A DNA stretch of 13,879 nucleotides from an uncultured Lachnospiraceae bacterium (lineage in GTDB: Bacteria > Bacillota_A > Clostridia > Lachnospirales > Lachnospiraceae): assembly GCA_947564305.1 (NCBI GenBank), contig CANOBT010000143.1:1-13879 (forward strand). Reading direction: 5' to 3'. The notes beneath the pieces are model-generated. The model searched no databases, was not told where the DNA came from, and saw only the letters and a program-made list of their open reading frames with translations. Below, in pieces: positions 7,236 through 13,537 of the stretch (positions are counted from its first letter, which is position 1; every line of letters begins with the position of its first letter). Made by a program: the position numbers and the translations under genes.

Positions 7236-8132
7236 ATGTATCAGGAGGTAGTAAAAGAACTGCTGGATTTTATGAAGGAATCCGGCAGGTCTCAGCAGCA
7301 GGTGGCAAAGGGAACTGCGCTGTCACCGTCCGTCATCTCCCAGTTCCTCAGCCAGTCTTATAATGGGAACAATGAAGAGGTGGCGAGGACTGTCTTGAAG
7401 TATCTGGAGATGGCAAGGCTGCAGGACATAAAGGCAAAGCATTCCTGCTTTTATGAAGGCATGCACAATACAAGGGCTGTATTGTTTGCCTGCCATTACG
7501 CCCACCGCCACGGTGACATATCCCTTATCTTTGGGGATGCCGGGGCAGGGAAAACGACGGCACTTAAACACTATACGGAAGAACATCCCGGTGTCGTCAT
7601 GGTCACGGCGAACTCATGCACCTCTTCCGCTGCTTCCATCCTGCAGATGGTCGGCAGCAGGACAGGAAGGACATTGCCAGGGAAAAAGGAATCCATGATG
7701 TCGGCGCTGGTGGATTATTTTAAGGATACAGGGCGGCTGGTCATCATAGATGAAGCAGACCACCTGACCATGTCCGCCCTTCAGGCAGTCCGGAACCTGA
7801 ACGATGAGGCACGAATTGGTATCATCCTTTCTGGCAATACCAAAATCTATACCCAGCTTCTGCAGGGGCCAAAATGCAGTGAATTACAGCAACTCAGGCA
7901 GCGGATCGTGGTGAAATGTATGGTAAGGAATGAATACGGGCTGGAAGAATTCAAAGAGATTTTCCCGGATGTCTCGGAAGAATGCCTTCCCTACCTGATC
8001 AAGATGGCAAATGACGAAAGCCTGCGCGCCACAGTCAAGATACTGGAACTGGCTTATGAATTTGCAGATACAAAGAATATCAGCGTGAAGATACTGCAGC
8101 AGGTAAAGATGCAGTTAACGGAGGGATTATAA
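7236..8132 (+). CDS. MuB-like AAA+ ATPase, target-DNA activator
   Basis: A 298-residue protein matching MuB in length and layout. The N-terminal helix-turn-helix (about 5-60: SQQQVAKGTALSPSVISQFL) is followed by an AAA+ domain with Walker A GDAGAGKT (100-107), Walker B LVIIDEAD (168-175) and a sensor-1 LSGN (198-201). MuB-type ATPases coat target DNA, stimulate the transposase and give target immunity. The gene starts one base after the transposase stop, with AGGAGG inside the transposase 3' end, so the two proteins are made together. No motif is missing. The closest alternative, a Tn7 TnsC or IS21 IstB-type helper, is less likely because of the N-terminal XRE-like domain and the MuA-like neighbour. 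Confidence 0.93.
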   Translation: MYQEVVKELLDFMKESGRSQQQVAKGTALSPSVISQFLSQSYNGNNEEVARTVLKYLEMARLQDIKAKHSCFYEGMHNTRAVLFACHYAHRHGDISLIFGDAGAGKTTALKHYTEEHPGVVMVTANSCTSSAASILQMVGSRTGRTLPGKKESMMSALVDYFKDTGRLVIIDEADHLTMSALQAVRNLNDEARIGIILSGNTKIYTQLLQGPKCSELQQLRQRIVVKCMVRNEYGLEEFKEIFPDVSEECLPYLIKMANDESLRATVKILELAYEFADTKNISVKILQQVKMQLTEGL

Positions 8133-8133
8133 C

Positions 8134-8841
8134 ATGATTTTAATGGTTAATGACAAGATGCCGCACGCGCATATAATTTTCTGTTCAGGAATACCGACTC
8201 CCGAAAAACTGGATAAAGAGAACATAGCGGATGCATATAGGGATCTCATATCTACATACAGAGGTGTGATCGACTTTATAAAGGTTCTGGATGGGATAGG
8301 CGACAGGGCGTATTCGTCTGCAGAAGCTATTGTTGCTGGAATATTTATAACAGATGGATTAGATGGTGTTCTTATAAAGGAAGGGATTATAGAAAACTGC
8401 AGTACTATAGGGAAACGCATCAGAACCATTAGAAAGAAATATGGATTAAGTCAGGGAGATTTTGCTAGACCTTTAGGTATCTCTTATGCACATATCTCCA
8501 ATATAGAGAAAGACAGGGATTTTCCATCAAAATCTCTAATAAAACTGATTTCATCAGAGTATGAGATCGAAGAAGCATGGATAGCCAATGGAGCTACTGA
8601 TTCTTTTGGCCATAAAGTTAAAGGCTTGTCCTATGAACGATCCAAGTATATAAGGATAAATGGATTGGATATGGTACTTTTGATGAATGATTACAGAGTC
8701 CTGTCTGGCGAGGAATTATCCGGATGCAGGTTTGACGGGGACAATGGAAAACTTTATAGGCTTAGAACCGAAAGAGTAGAAAATAGTGGAATTTATGCGG
8801 AGAGCAGCCACGCCAATGACCGCTCCCCAGAAGATGAGTAA
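8134..8841 (+). CDS. Second CI-like XRE protein with N-terminal extension
   Basis: A 235-residue protein. Residues 1-88 are an unrecognised N-terminal domain (PHAHIIFCSGIPTPEKL; AYRDLISTYRGVIDFIKVL). Residues 92-152 are an XRE HTH (TIGKRIRTIRKKYGLSQGDF, ISYAHISNIEK, IEEAWIANG), and 153-235 an unrecognised C-terminal domain. The HTH is close to that of the element's repressor (4441..5010), suggesting paralogues that may read similar operators. The start at 8134 has GGAGG eight bases upstream and follows the ATPase stop by one base. The stop codon lies inside a strong stem-loop (8831..8875). The gene is AT-richer than its neighbours, pointing to separate acquisition. It could modulate the early promoter or act in superinfection control; neither is demonstrated by the sequence. 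Confidence 0.8.
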   Translation: MILMVNDKMPHAHIIFCSGIPTPEKLDKENIADAYRDLISTYRGVIDFIKVLDGIGDRAYSSAEAIVAGIFITDGLDGVLIKEGIIENCSTIGKRIRTIRKKYGLSQGDFARPLGISYAHISNIEKDRDFPSKSLIKLISSEYEIEEAWIANGATDSFGHKVKGLSYERSKYIRINGLDMVLLMNDYRVLSGEELSGCRFDGDNGKLYRLRTERVENSGIYAESSHANDRSPEDE

Positions 8842-8875
8842 ACTCACCAACAGAACAAGTTGAGTTTACCATCTT
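8831..8875 (+). repeat. Stem-loop at the end of the second XRE gene
   Basis: AAGATG-A-GTAAACTCA (8831-8846, one bulged A) pairs fully with TGAGTTTACCATCTT (8861-8875) around a 14-base loop. It overlaps the XRE stop codon and is not followed by a T-run, so it is not a standard terminator. RNA processing, mRNA stability or a regulator site are possible. Confidence 0.7.
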
Positions 8876-8933
8876 CCAACATAAAGTGCAAGACGCACAG
8901 CTTCTATATTTAATAAGGAAAGGATGGGAAACT

Positions 8934-9347
8934 ATGGATAAGATAGTCATTGAGTATGATTCACTGAATAACAGGAGGATCGCCCGGGATCTGGAAAAGG
9001 CCGCCGTCGCCGTGCTGGAACGGTACCATGCAGACAAGGTCATCATTGGCCAGTACACGCAGTACATACCGGGAAAGAGCCTGTTCACTTATGTAGGCGG
9101 GGATGACAGGGCTGACCGCGACGGGATCCTTGACACACTGTACAGCCACCTGGCTGACAGGCCGGATATTGACATGTGCGGCCCGGAGAGCCGGGAAGCG
9201 CTGCAGGAATTAAAGGATGTCCTGGATCCACAGGCATATCTGGCCATAGAAGAAAAGATAACGGCAGGGTTCGCAGAAAATGCCCGGAACGGGTTCCACC
9301 ATGGTTTTGAGTGTATGGGCAAGCTGATGACAGGAGGAAGATCATGA
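8934..9347 (+). CDS. Small early-region protein, function unknown
   Basis: A 137-residue soluble protein I do not recognise. The start is the ATG at 8934, with GGAAAGGATGGG just upstream; the frame is open from a GTG at 8886 without a ribosome site. The N terminus (MDKIVIEYDSLNNRRIARDLEKAAVAVL) reads as a strand followed by a long helix. The C terminus (AGFAENARNGFHHGFECMGKLM) has a Gly-Phe helix pattern shared with other small proteins in this operon (9344, 10237, 10702). It overlaps the next gene by four bases (ATGA), a sign of translational coupling. In Mu the same interval holds small accessory early genes. Confidence 0.7.
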   Translation: MDKIVIEYDSLNNRRIARDLEKAAVAVLERYHADKVIIGQYTQYIPGKSLFTYVGGDDRADRDGILDTLYSHLADRPDIDMCGPESREALQELKDVLDPQAYLAIEEKITAGFAENARNGFHHGFECMGKLMTGGRS

Positions 9348-9688
9348 TCAGGGTAAAAATATTGGATAACGAATGTCTGGAAGGTATCGTAAATGATTTT
9401 GTAAACTCCACGGAAAATTTATCGGAATTGCAAAAGCAGCTTTCTGCTGATGAAGAGTACATGAAACTTTCTGCTACCGCAGACGGCATCAAGGAAGCGC
9501 TGGCAGGGTGTCCGGAAGCTGACCTGATGGAAGCATTTGAGGATGCGGTTTTCTGGAAATCGGGCTATGAAGCTAATATCGCCTATCTGGAAGGGATCAG
9601 GAAGGGGTTTAACCTCTACCGTTTCATCATGGACGGCATTGAAGAAACGGGCCGGCGGCAGCAGGCCAGAGCGGAAGTTATGCCATAA
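9344..9688 (+). CDS. Small early-region helical protein, function unknown
   Basis: A 114-residue acidic, mainly helical protein. The start at 9344 overlaps the previous stop (ATGA) and has AGGAGG seven bases upstream; the frame is open further upstream, but with no better start. The N-terminal half is helix-forming (ENLSELQKQLSADEEYMKL). The C-terminal end (EANIAYLEGIRKGFNLYRFIMDG) shows the same G-I/F-x-x-G pattern before a hydrophobic helix seen in its neighbours. No family recognised. A general likeness to small clostridial mobile-element proteins such as DUF6809 is possible but weak. Confidence 0.7.
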   Translation: MIRVKILDNECLEGIVNDFVNSTENLSELQKQLSADEEYMKLSATADGIKEALAGCPEADLMEAFEDAVFWKSGYEANIAYLEGIRKGFNLYRFIMDGIEETGRRQQARAEVMP

Positions 9689-9743
9689 AACCGATTTTAA
9701 GGGACTTTCGGCCAAAGATGCATAAATCCCCCACCGGAAGCAG

Positions 9744-9771
9744 TTGAACGCAAATTGAACGGAGTTGAACG
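9744..9771 (+). repeat. Three direct TTGAACG repeats at helical spacing
   Basis: TTGAACG occurs at 9744-9750, 9755-9761 and 9765-9771. The start-to-start distances are 11 and 10 bases, about one DNA turn. The cluster lies 35 bases upstream of the XRE gene start at 9807, in the longest gap of the early operon. A cooperative binding site is plausible; not demonstrated. Confidence 0.5.
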
Positions 9772-9806
9772 CCCTAGGGGCATGGAAAAAAGGAGATGGA
9801 GAAGAT

Positions 9807-10250
9807 ATGACGACGATATTGATCAGAAAAGGACTGAACGGGTTCCGTTACAGTGCATGCGGCGAGAAGGGGAACTTCCTCTTCAACGCCAGCCAGATCT
9901 CAGCCATTACGCGCAACTGGTCCGTAGAGCACCGGAACGGGACGGTCCAGTTCATCCGCCAGTTAGACAAGTACCCGGAACAGGAACTGGCAGGGCCGGG
10001 GAAGGAAAAAGACACTATCTGCAGCAGGATGAAAAAAGCAAGGTTAGCAAAAGGCTATACCCAGAGGCAGTGCGCACAGCTTTTGGAGATCCAGACGCCG
10101 ACCTATGCGGCTATGGAGAACGGAAAAACCCACATACCAAAACACGTGCTGGTATGCCTTGCCATCCGGCTGCGGGTAAACACAAAGTGGCTGCTGGCAG
10201 GCACGGGGAAGATGAAGATCGGAGGGGAATCAGAGTATGTGCAGGAATGA
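9807..10250 (+). CDS. Third XRE-family HTH protein
   Basis: A 147-residue protein. Residues 1-65 form an unrecognised N-terminal region (LIRKGLNGFRYSACGEKGNFLFNAS). Residues 70-132 are an XRE HTH (TICSRMKKARLAKGYTQRQ, CAQLLEIQTPTYAAMENGK, and the closing VNTKWLLAGTG). The start ATG at 9807 has GGAG upstream; the frame is open from 9765, but that part carries the TTGAACG repeats and looks non-coding. A longer overlapping frame (9755..10285) is a shadow, rich in Arg/Gln and without family features. The gene overlaps the next by 14 bases. A role as local transcription regulator is likely from the fold; the target is unknown, the upstream repeats being one candidate. Confidence 0.75.
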   Translation: MTTILIRKGLNGFRYSACGEKGNFLFNASQISAITRNWSVEHRNGTVQFIRQLDKYPEQELAGPGKEKDTICSRMKKARLAKGYTQRQCAQLLEIQTPTYAAMENGKTHIPKHVLVCLAIRLRVNTKWLLAGTGKMKIGGESEYVQE

Positions 10251-10644
10251 AAAGACACTCTTTGCAGAACGGGCAGGCGGCCTGATCCGGAGCCTGCAGG
10301 AGCCGGACACTTTTAAAGAACTCTTCCTGCCGCTCGTCGTTGAGGCAAAGGAAGCAGCCCATAATAACCTCATGAAGGAATCACAGGAATACCAGGCAGC
10401 GCAGGCAAAGACATGGGGATCCTATGACAGGCTTGCAGAGCAGATCAAAAGGGCTGATGATCCCGGGATCCGCCGCGCATTTGACGAATATCTGGAAGCG
10501 GATGGGATATCAGATACCATATGGGCGGAAGAGATGTATCTGCGCGGCATACAGGATGCGGTGGCGTTCCTGATGCTCACTGCAAAAAAGGACACTTTTG
10601 ACATAACGGGAATTTCCCTGACGCAGGAAAGCGGAAAGGGATGA
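10237..10644 (+). CDS. Small early-region helical protein, function unknown
   Basis: A 135-residue, almost all-helical protein, starting at ATG 10237 behind GGAGGGG and overlapping the upstream XRE gene by 14 bases. Visible stretches are PDTFKELFLPLVVEAKEAAHN, a central charged coil-like part (YDRLAEQIKRADD) and a C-terminal helix MYLRGIQDAVAFLML. That last helix sits where the neighbouring small proteins carry their G-F/I-x-x-G helix. No known domain recognised, and no membrane segment or signal peptide. Confidence 0.7.
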   Translation: MCRNEKTLFAERAGGLIRSLQEPDTFKELFLPLVVEAKEAAHNNLMKESQEYQAAQAKTWGSYDRLAEQIKRADDPGIRRAFDEYLEADGISDTIWAEEMYLRGIQDAVAFLMLTAKKDTFDITGISLTQESGKG

Positions 10645-10701
10645 TTTTACCAGAAGGACGTATGAACGGACCTTGTGGATAGAAAAGGAAGGAGGACAGC
10701 C

Positions 10702-11052
10702 ATGAACAGCATCAAAGCGGAAGACATCATCTTGCCGGATTATTCAGGATTAATTGACTGCATTTATGAACATTTCCTGATGGAGCCCGGGCAGGAGTTT
10801 GATTATGAGAACTACAACAGGGCGTTGGATAAGATCGAACAGATCGCCAGCCAGCCGGACTACAATGAATTGGAATCCACCATAACGGATGCCTGCAGGA
10901 ATTCAGCGAAGCACGGCTTCCTGATGGGCACAAAGATAGCCATGACACTGCTTTCCGGCTGGCAGCAGGGCAGGGGGCAGCAGGAGGCAGGAGGGACTTT
11001 GGCATCTGCTGCAGGAAGGACGGGGTGCACAGATGGAAAAGCGCAGTTATGA
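10702..11052 (+). CDS. Small early-region protein, DUF6809-like layout
   Basis: A 116-residue protein starting at ATG 10702 with GGAGG six bases upstream; the frame opens earlier, at a non-ATG codon at 10675. Residues 1-95 are helical, with YEHFLMEPGQEFDYENY, DKIEQIASQPDYNELESTI and the closing helix KHGFLMGTKIAMTLLSGW. The layout of two helices and a final GFxxG helix resembles small clostridial DUF6809-type proteins, though I cannot confirm membership. The last 20 residues are Gly/Ala-rich and probably disordered. The gene overlaps the Mor-like gene by 20 bases, so both are probably co-translated. Confidence 0.7.
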   Translation: MNSIKAEDIILPDYSGLIDCIYEHFLMEPGQEFDYENYNRALDKIEQIASQPDYNELESTITDACRNSAKHGFLMGTKIAMTLLSGWQQGRGQQEAGGTLASAAGRTGCTDGKAQL

Positions 11053-11293
11053 TATAGAAACACTCCCGTACCATTGTAAAAAAATTGCGCAGCAGGTCGG
11101 CATTGATAATCTTTTCAAAGTCTCGGAAGCGGTAGGCGGGGAATATCTGTACATACCAAAGAAGAGCAATCTGTTAAAGTATTTCCGCCAGGGATGGATC
11201 AGGGAAGACCGCGCCGCCGGCATGACGCTGGAACAGATCGCGGAGAAGCATGATATTTCTGTCGATACCGTACGCAGGACGCTGCGCAGATGA
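11033..11293 (+). CDS. Mor-like transcription activator
   Basis: An 86-residue protein of the Mor/C activator family. The dimerisation part (LPYHCKKIAQQVGIDNLFKVSEAVGG) ends in the typical strand EYLYIPKK. The C-terminal HTH is IREDRAAGMTLEQIAEKHDISVDTVRRTLRR. In phage Mu, Mor ends the early operon and activates the middle promoter, usually one with a poor -35 box. Here it likewise ends the early operon: a hairpin follows at 11300, and then an inverted-repeat region ahead of the scaffold/capsid genes. Its likely job is therefore to switch on the capsid transcript. The start at 11033 overlaps the previous gene, with GGAAGGACGGGG upstream. Confidence 0.88.
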   Translation: MEKRSYDIETLPYHCKKIAQQVGIDNLFKVSEAVGGEYLYIPKKSNLLKYFRQGWIREDRAAGMTLEQIAEKHDISVDTVRRTLRR

Positions 11294-11299
11294 ACAGAA

Positions 11300-11335
11300 A
11301 GCCGTGACGCCGGAGGCGCCGCGGCTCTCTTTATA
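11300..11335 (+). terminator. Hairpin terminator after the early operon
   Basis: AGCCG (11300-11304) pairs with CGGCT (11322-11326). The stem continues inward through GCC/GGC with one mismatch around a GGA loop. The tail CTCTTTAT is only modestly T-rich, so termination may be partial. It separates the early genes from the capsid unit. Confidence 0.6.
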
Positions 11336-11400
11336 AAAAAGGAGGTATCTGAAGTCCACTTGATTATACCACAGGCAGCCATGAAGCGGGCGTCCCGGCG
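11336..11400 (+). other. Non-coding leader with an orphan ribosome site
   Basis: AAAAAAGGAGG (11335-11345) has no ATG-started ORF at proper spacing. The only readable option is a 17-codon frame from a TTG at 11360. I see no gene here. It may be the remnant of a lost gene between the Mor-like gene and the capsid unit. Confidence 0.35.
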
Positions 11401-11453
11401 CCATATTCTATAACATGCCACTATAGGGCATTGTGATTCCCGTTATAGAATGG
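11401..11453 (+). promoter_or_regulatory. Inverted-repeat control region of the capsid unit
   Basis: ATTCTATAAC (11405-11414) and GTTATAGAAT (11442-11451) are perfect inverted repeats. They are flanked by CCAT/GG, and a third CTATAG core lies between them. TATAGAAT could be a -10 box, and no good -35 box lies at the right distance, as expected for a Mor-activated promoter. Position between the Mor-like gene and the scaffold gene supports this; the binding protein is inferred. Confidence 0.55.
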
Positions 11454-11476
11454 AAGAAAAAGGAGGAAATGCATAT

Positions 11477-12169
11477 ATGGAAATGAACACAGCTACTGCT
11501 GCCGGGACACAGAAGTTCCGCAGCAGCTACCTCAATGCCCTCGTAAAGGAATACCACAAAGCCCGGGCACAGGAGGAAATGCACAAAGAGACCTTGAAAC
11601 AGGCACAGAAAAAATACAAGGGCGAACTGCTGCTGGAAATAACGGCAGAGGAAAACCGGCAGCACCACGGCCAGATGGCCGCGATCCTGCAGACGGTCGA
11701 TACCCTTACAGAAAAAGAAAAGGAACGTCTTGAAGCCTGCAGGAAGAACGAACTCACGGGATCCGGCGGCACGGATGACAGCATCCTTGCAAGGCTGGAC
11801 AGGATCGGCGACATCATCAGCCGGGACGAACTGCAGATGGTCGCAGACACCCATAAGGATTCCAGCCTAGTGCAGCGCAAGCTCTACAGGATCGCAGAGC
11901 GCAGGGGCCTCTATATTGATACCTATCCGGGATATGACGAGAAAATCAGCACCCTGCTGCAGACGGCAGCGGACATCAAGGGCTTCATCCATTCCCGTGA
12001 TTTTGGCCTTTCCCCGGCGATCTATGTCACTTCCGGGATGGAAGACGCTGACGATATACTTTTCCCAGTGGAGAAAACAGGAAATGGCATCCACTCCCCT
12101 GTAGAAGTTCGGACAGAGGATACAGCCGATCCCACAGAAAAGAGGGCAGAAAACAATGATAACGCTTGA
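11477..12169 (+). CDS. Coiled-coil protein before the capsid gene, putative scaffold
   Basis: A 230-residue protein. Residues 15-95 form a long charged helix/coiled coil (YLNALVKEYHKARAQEEMHK; LLEITAEENRQHHGQMAAIL). A Gly/Ser linker follows at 93-100 (LTGSGGTDDS), then helices and a basic stretch RKLYRIAERRGLYI (134-147). The acidic C-terminal tail (205-230) is probably disordered. The start is ATG 11477, with AGGAGG ten bases upstream; the frame also opens at 11450. It overlaps the capsid gene by 14 bases. Proteins of this general shape lie just upstream of capsid genes in clostridial prophages, where scaffolds are usual, but I recognise no scaffold or protease motif, so that role is inferred from position and shape. 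Confidence 0.7.
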   Translation: MEMNTATAAGTQKFRSSYLNALVKEYHKARAQEEMHKETLKQAQKKYKGELLLEITAEENRQHHGQMAAILQTVDTLTEKEKERLEACRKNELTGSGGTDDSILARLDRIGDIISRDELQMVADTHKDSSLVQRKLYRIAERRGLYIDTYPGYDEKISTLLQTAADIKGFIHSRDFGLSPAIYVTSGMEDADDILFPVEKTGNGIHSPVEVRTEDTADPTEKRAENNDNA

Positions 12170-13148
12170 ACAGTATAAAGTTGGAAAGAGTGACTATATC
12201 GACCAGAATGTGATCGATTCCTTCCGGCAGAACTCCATGCTGCTGGACAGCCTGGTCTTTGATGATGCAATGATCCCGGGGACGGGCGGCACGCTGACCT
12301 ACAGATATATGCGGGAAGAGATCCCGGCAGCAGCACAGACAAGGGCGATCAATACAGAATATACGCCACAGGAGGCAAAACGCACGGAGTATAGTGCGGA
12401 CATCAAGATCTTCGGCGGTTCCTACCAGATCGACCGTGTGGTGGAAAAAATATCCGGGATCGCCTCGGAAGTTGCTTACCAGACAGAGAAAAAGATCAAG
12501 GCAACCTGCAACCTGTTCCACAAGACGGTCATCCAGGGCGACAGCGATACGGATGCAAACAGCTTTGACGGGCTGGACAAGGCATTGAGGGGGAGCGTGA
12601 CGGAGATAAATGCAGACGGCATGATCGATCTGTCCTCGGCGGCAGCAGTCGACGAAAACTACAAGACGGTCATGGACTGGATCGACGAGACACTGTCAGA
12701 ACTGTGCGGCAGGCCTGCTTTCATCATGGCAAATACATCTATGATCAACAAGATGAAATCAGTAGCCAGAAGGGCCGGATACATGACAAGGTCAGAAGAC
12801 GCTTTCGGACGTTCCGTGGACGGCTATGACGGGATCCCTTTCCTTGACATGAAATACTATCCCACTAAAGAGGCAGACGGGAGTTATACGGAGAAGCCGA
12901 TCATTCCGATCCAGACAAGGACTATTGACAATAAAGAGGTGACCGGCCTGACCGACATCTACTTTCCTGTGATCGGCCGGGACAGCTTCCACGGCGTGAC
13001 TGTAAAAGGCGACAGCTTCATCAAGCAGTATGTCCCTGATTTCACGAAACCGGGAGCAGTTAAGAAGGGCGAAGTGGAAATGCTGGCGGCGATCGCCCTT
13101 AAGAGTACCCGAGGGGCTGCGGTACTGCGCAATATCAAGATCAGATAG
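12156..13148 (+). CDS. Phage major capsid protein (HK97-fold type)
   Basis: A 330-residue major capsid protein of the type frequent in clostridial prophages (start MITLEQYKVGKSDYIDQNVI). Recognisable elements are the N-terminal arm, the FDDAMIPGTGGTLTYRYMR strand region, IKIFGGSYQIDRVV (83-96), the E-loop/spine helix KKIKATCNLFHKTVIQGD (112-129) with FDGLDKAL, and the conserved SVARRAGYMTRSEDAFGR (202-219) with YDGIPFLDM. A C-terminal EVEMLAAIALKSTRGAAVLR strand closes it. Length and motif order look complete, so it may assemble shells. I read it as the GP7-like branch of HK97-fold capsids, with moderate certainty. No maturation protease, portal or terminase lies near it. It is expressed with the 11477 gene (14-base overlap) and ends just before a large stem-loop. 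Confidence 0.88.
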   Translation: MITLEQYKVGKSDYIDQNVIDSFRQNSMLLDSLVFDDAMIPGTGGTLTYRYMREEIPAAAQTRAINTEYTPQEAKRTEYSADIKIFGGSYQIDRVVEKISGIASEVAYQTEKKIKATCNLFHKTVIQGDSDTDANSFDGLDKALRGSVTEINADGMIDLSSAAAVDENYKTVMDWIDETLSELCGRPAFIMANTSMINKMKSVARRAGYMTRSEDAFGRSVDGYDGIPFLDMKYYPTKEADGSYTEKPIIPIQTRTIDNKEVTGLTDIYFPVIGRDSFHGVTVKGDSFIKQYVPDFTKPGAVKKGEVEMLAAIALKSTRGAAVLRNIKIR

Positions 13149-13157
13149 CAAAGATTC

Positions 13158-13213
13158 TGCTTCAAATGCTGTTTAAGCAGTGTTCAAACAGGTCTTAAAT
13201 AGCATTTGAAGCA
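13158..13213 (+). repeat. Large stem-loop after the capsid gene
   Basis: GCTTCAAATGCTGTTTAAG (13159-13177) pairs with CTTAAATAGCATTTGAAGC (13194-13212): 19 pairs with one G-T wobble, plus one extra outer T-A pair and a 16-base loop. No T-run follows. It lies nine bases after the capsid stop and just before the ribosome site of the next gene. An mRNA stabiliser, attenuator or DNA-binding site are possible. Confidence 0.75.
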
Positions 13214-13231
13214 TAACGGAGGATAGAGATC

Positions 13232-13537
13232 ATGAAAGAAAATGAGGAATTACGATATATAAATGACAATCTGCGAAGGGAAGACCTTTCTCCCGCCCAG
13301 CAGGAACTGTATGATTATCTGGGAAAAGAAAGGTATATAGATTTCTGCTCATACTTTGGTGGAACAGATCTTTCTGTATATAAGTTGGACACTCTCAAAA
13401 GAAGGATCGGGAAACGGAGACTAAAAGAAGACTTGTCTTTATACAGATCCGGCTGTGTCAGTTTAAGCCAGCTTGCGAGAATGTACCAAATAACTGAAAG
13501 AACAGTATACCTTATCCTGGCGGAAGGGAAAAAGTAA
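13232..13537 (+). CDS. Second Mor/C-like HTH protein
   Basis: A 101-residue protein with an N-terminal helical part (SPAQQELYDYLGKERYIDFCSYFGG) and a C-terminal HTH (LYRSGCVSLSQLARMYQITERTVYLILAEGKK). The HTH lies at the extreme C terminus, as in Mor/C and the CD3324-like protein at 1822. The N-terminal part is less typical, so the assignment is tentative; a sigma-70 region-4-like small regulator is an alternative. The start ATG at 13232 has GGAGG nine bases upstream. In Mu a second activator, C, acts after Mor on late genes. Here no late genes follow before the proposed right end, so it may feed back on the capsid promoter or act on a helper phage; both are speculation. Confidence 0.7.
   Translation: MKENEELRYINDNLRREDLSPAQQELYDYLGKERYIDFCSYFGGTDLSVYKLDTLKRRIGKRRLKEDLSLYRSGCVSLSQLARMYQITERTVYLILAEGKK

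Noticed and set aside
9755..10285. 176-residue frame overlapping the third XRE gene
   Set aside because: Arg/Gln/Pro-rich product with no domain; the overlapping frame at 9807..10250 has a proper XRE helix-turn-helix and operon overlap.
11408..12521. Long antisense frames opposite the scaffold and capsid genes (11408..11854, 11527..11880, 12027..12521)
   Set aside because: They are Cys/Ser/Arg/Leu-rich shadow frames without ribosome sites or domain signatures, opposite genes with clear starts.
12156..13148. Encapsulin instead of phage capsid
   Set aside because: The protein has motifs typical of clostridial prophage capsids and a scaffold-like partner, and no cargo enzyme lies beside it. 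A shell role independent of a phage remains open and is raised as a finding.
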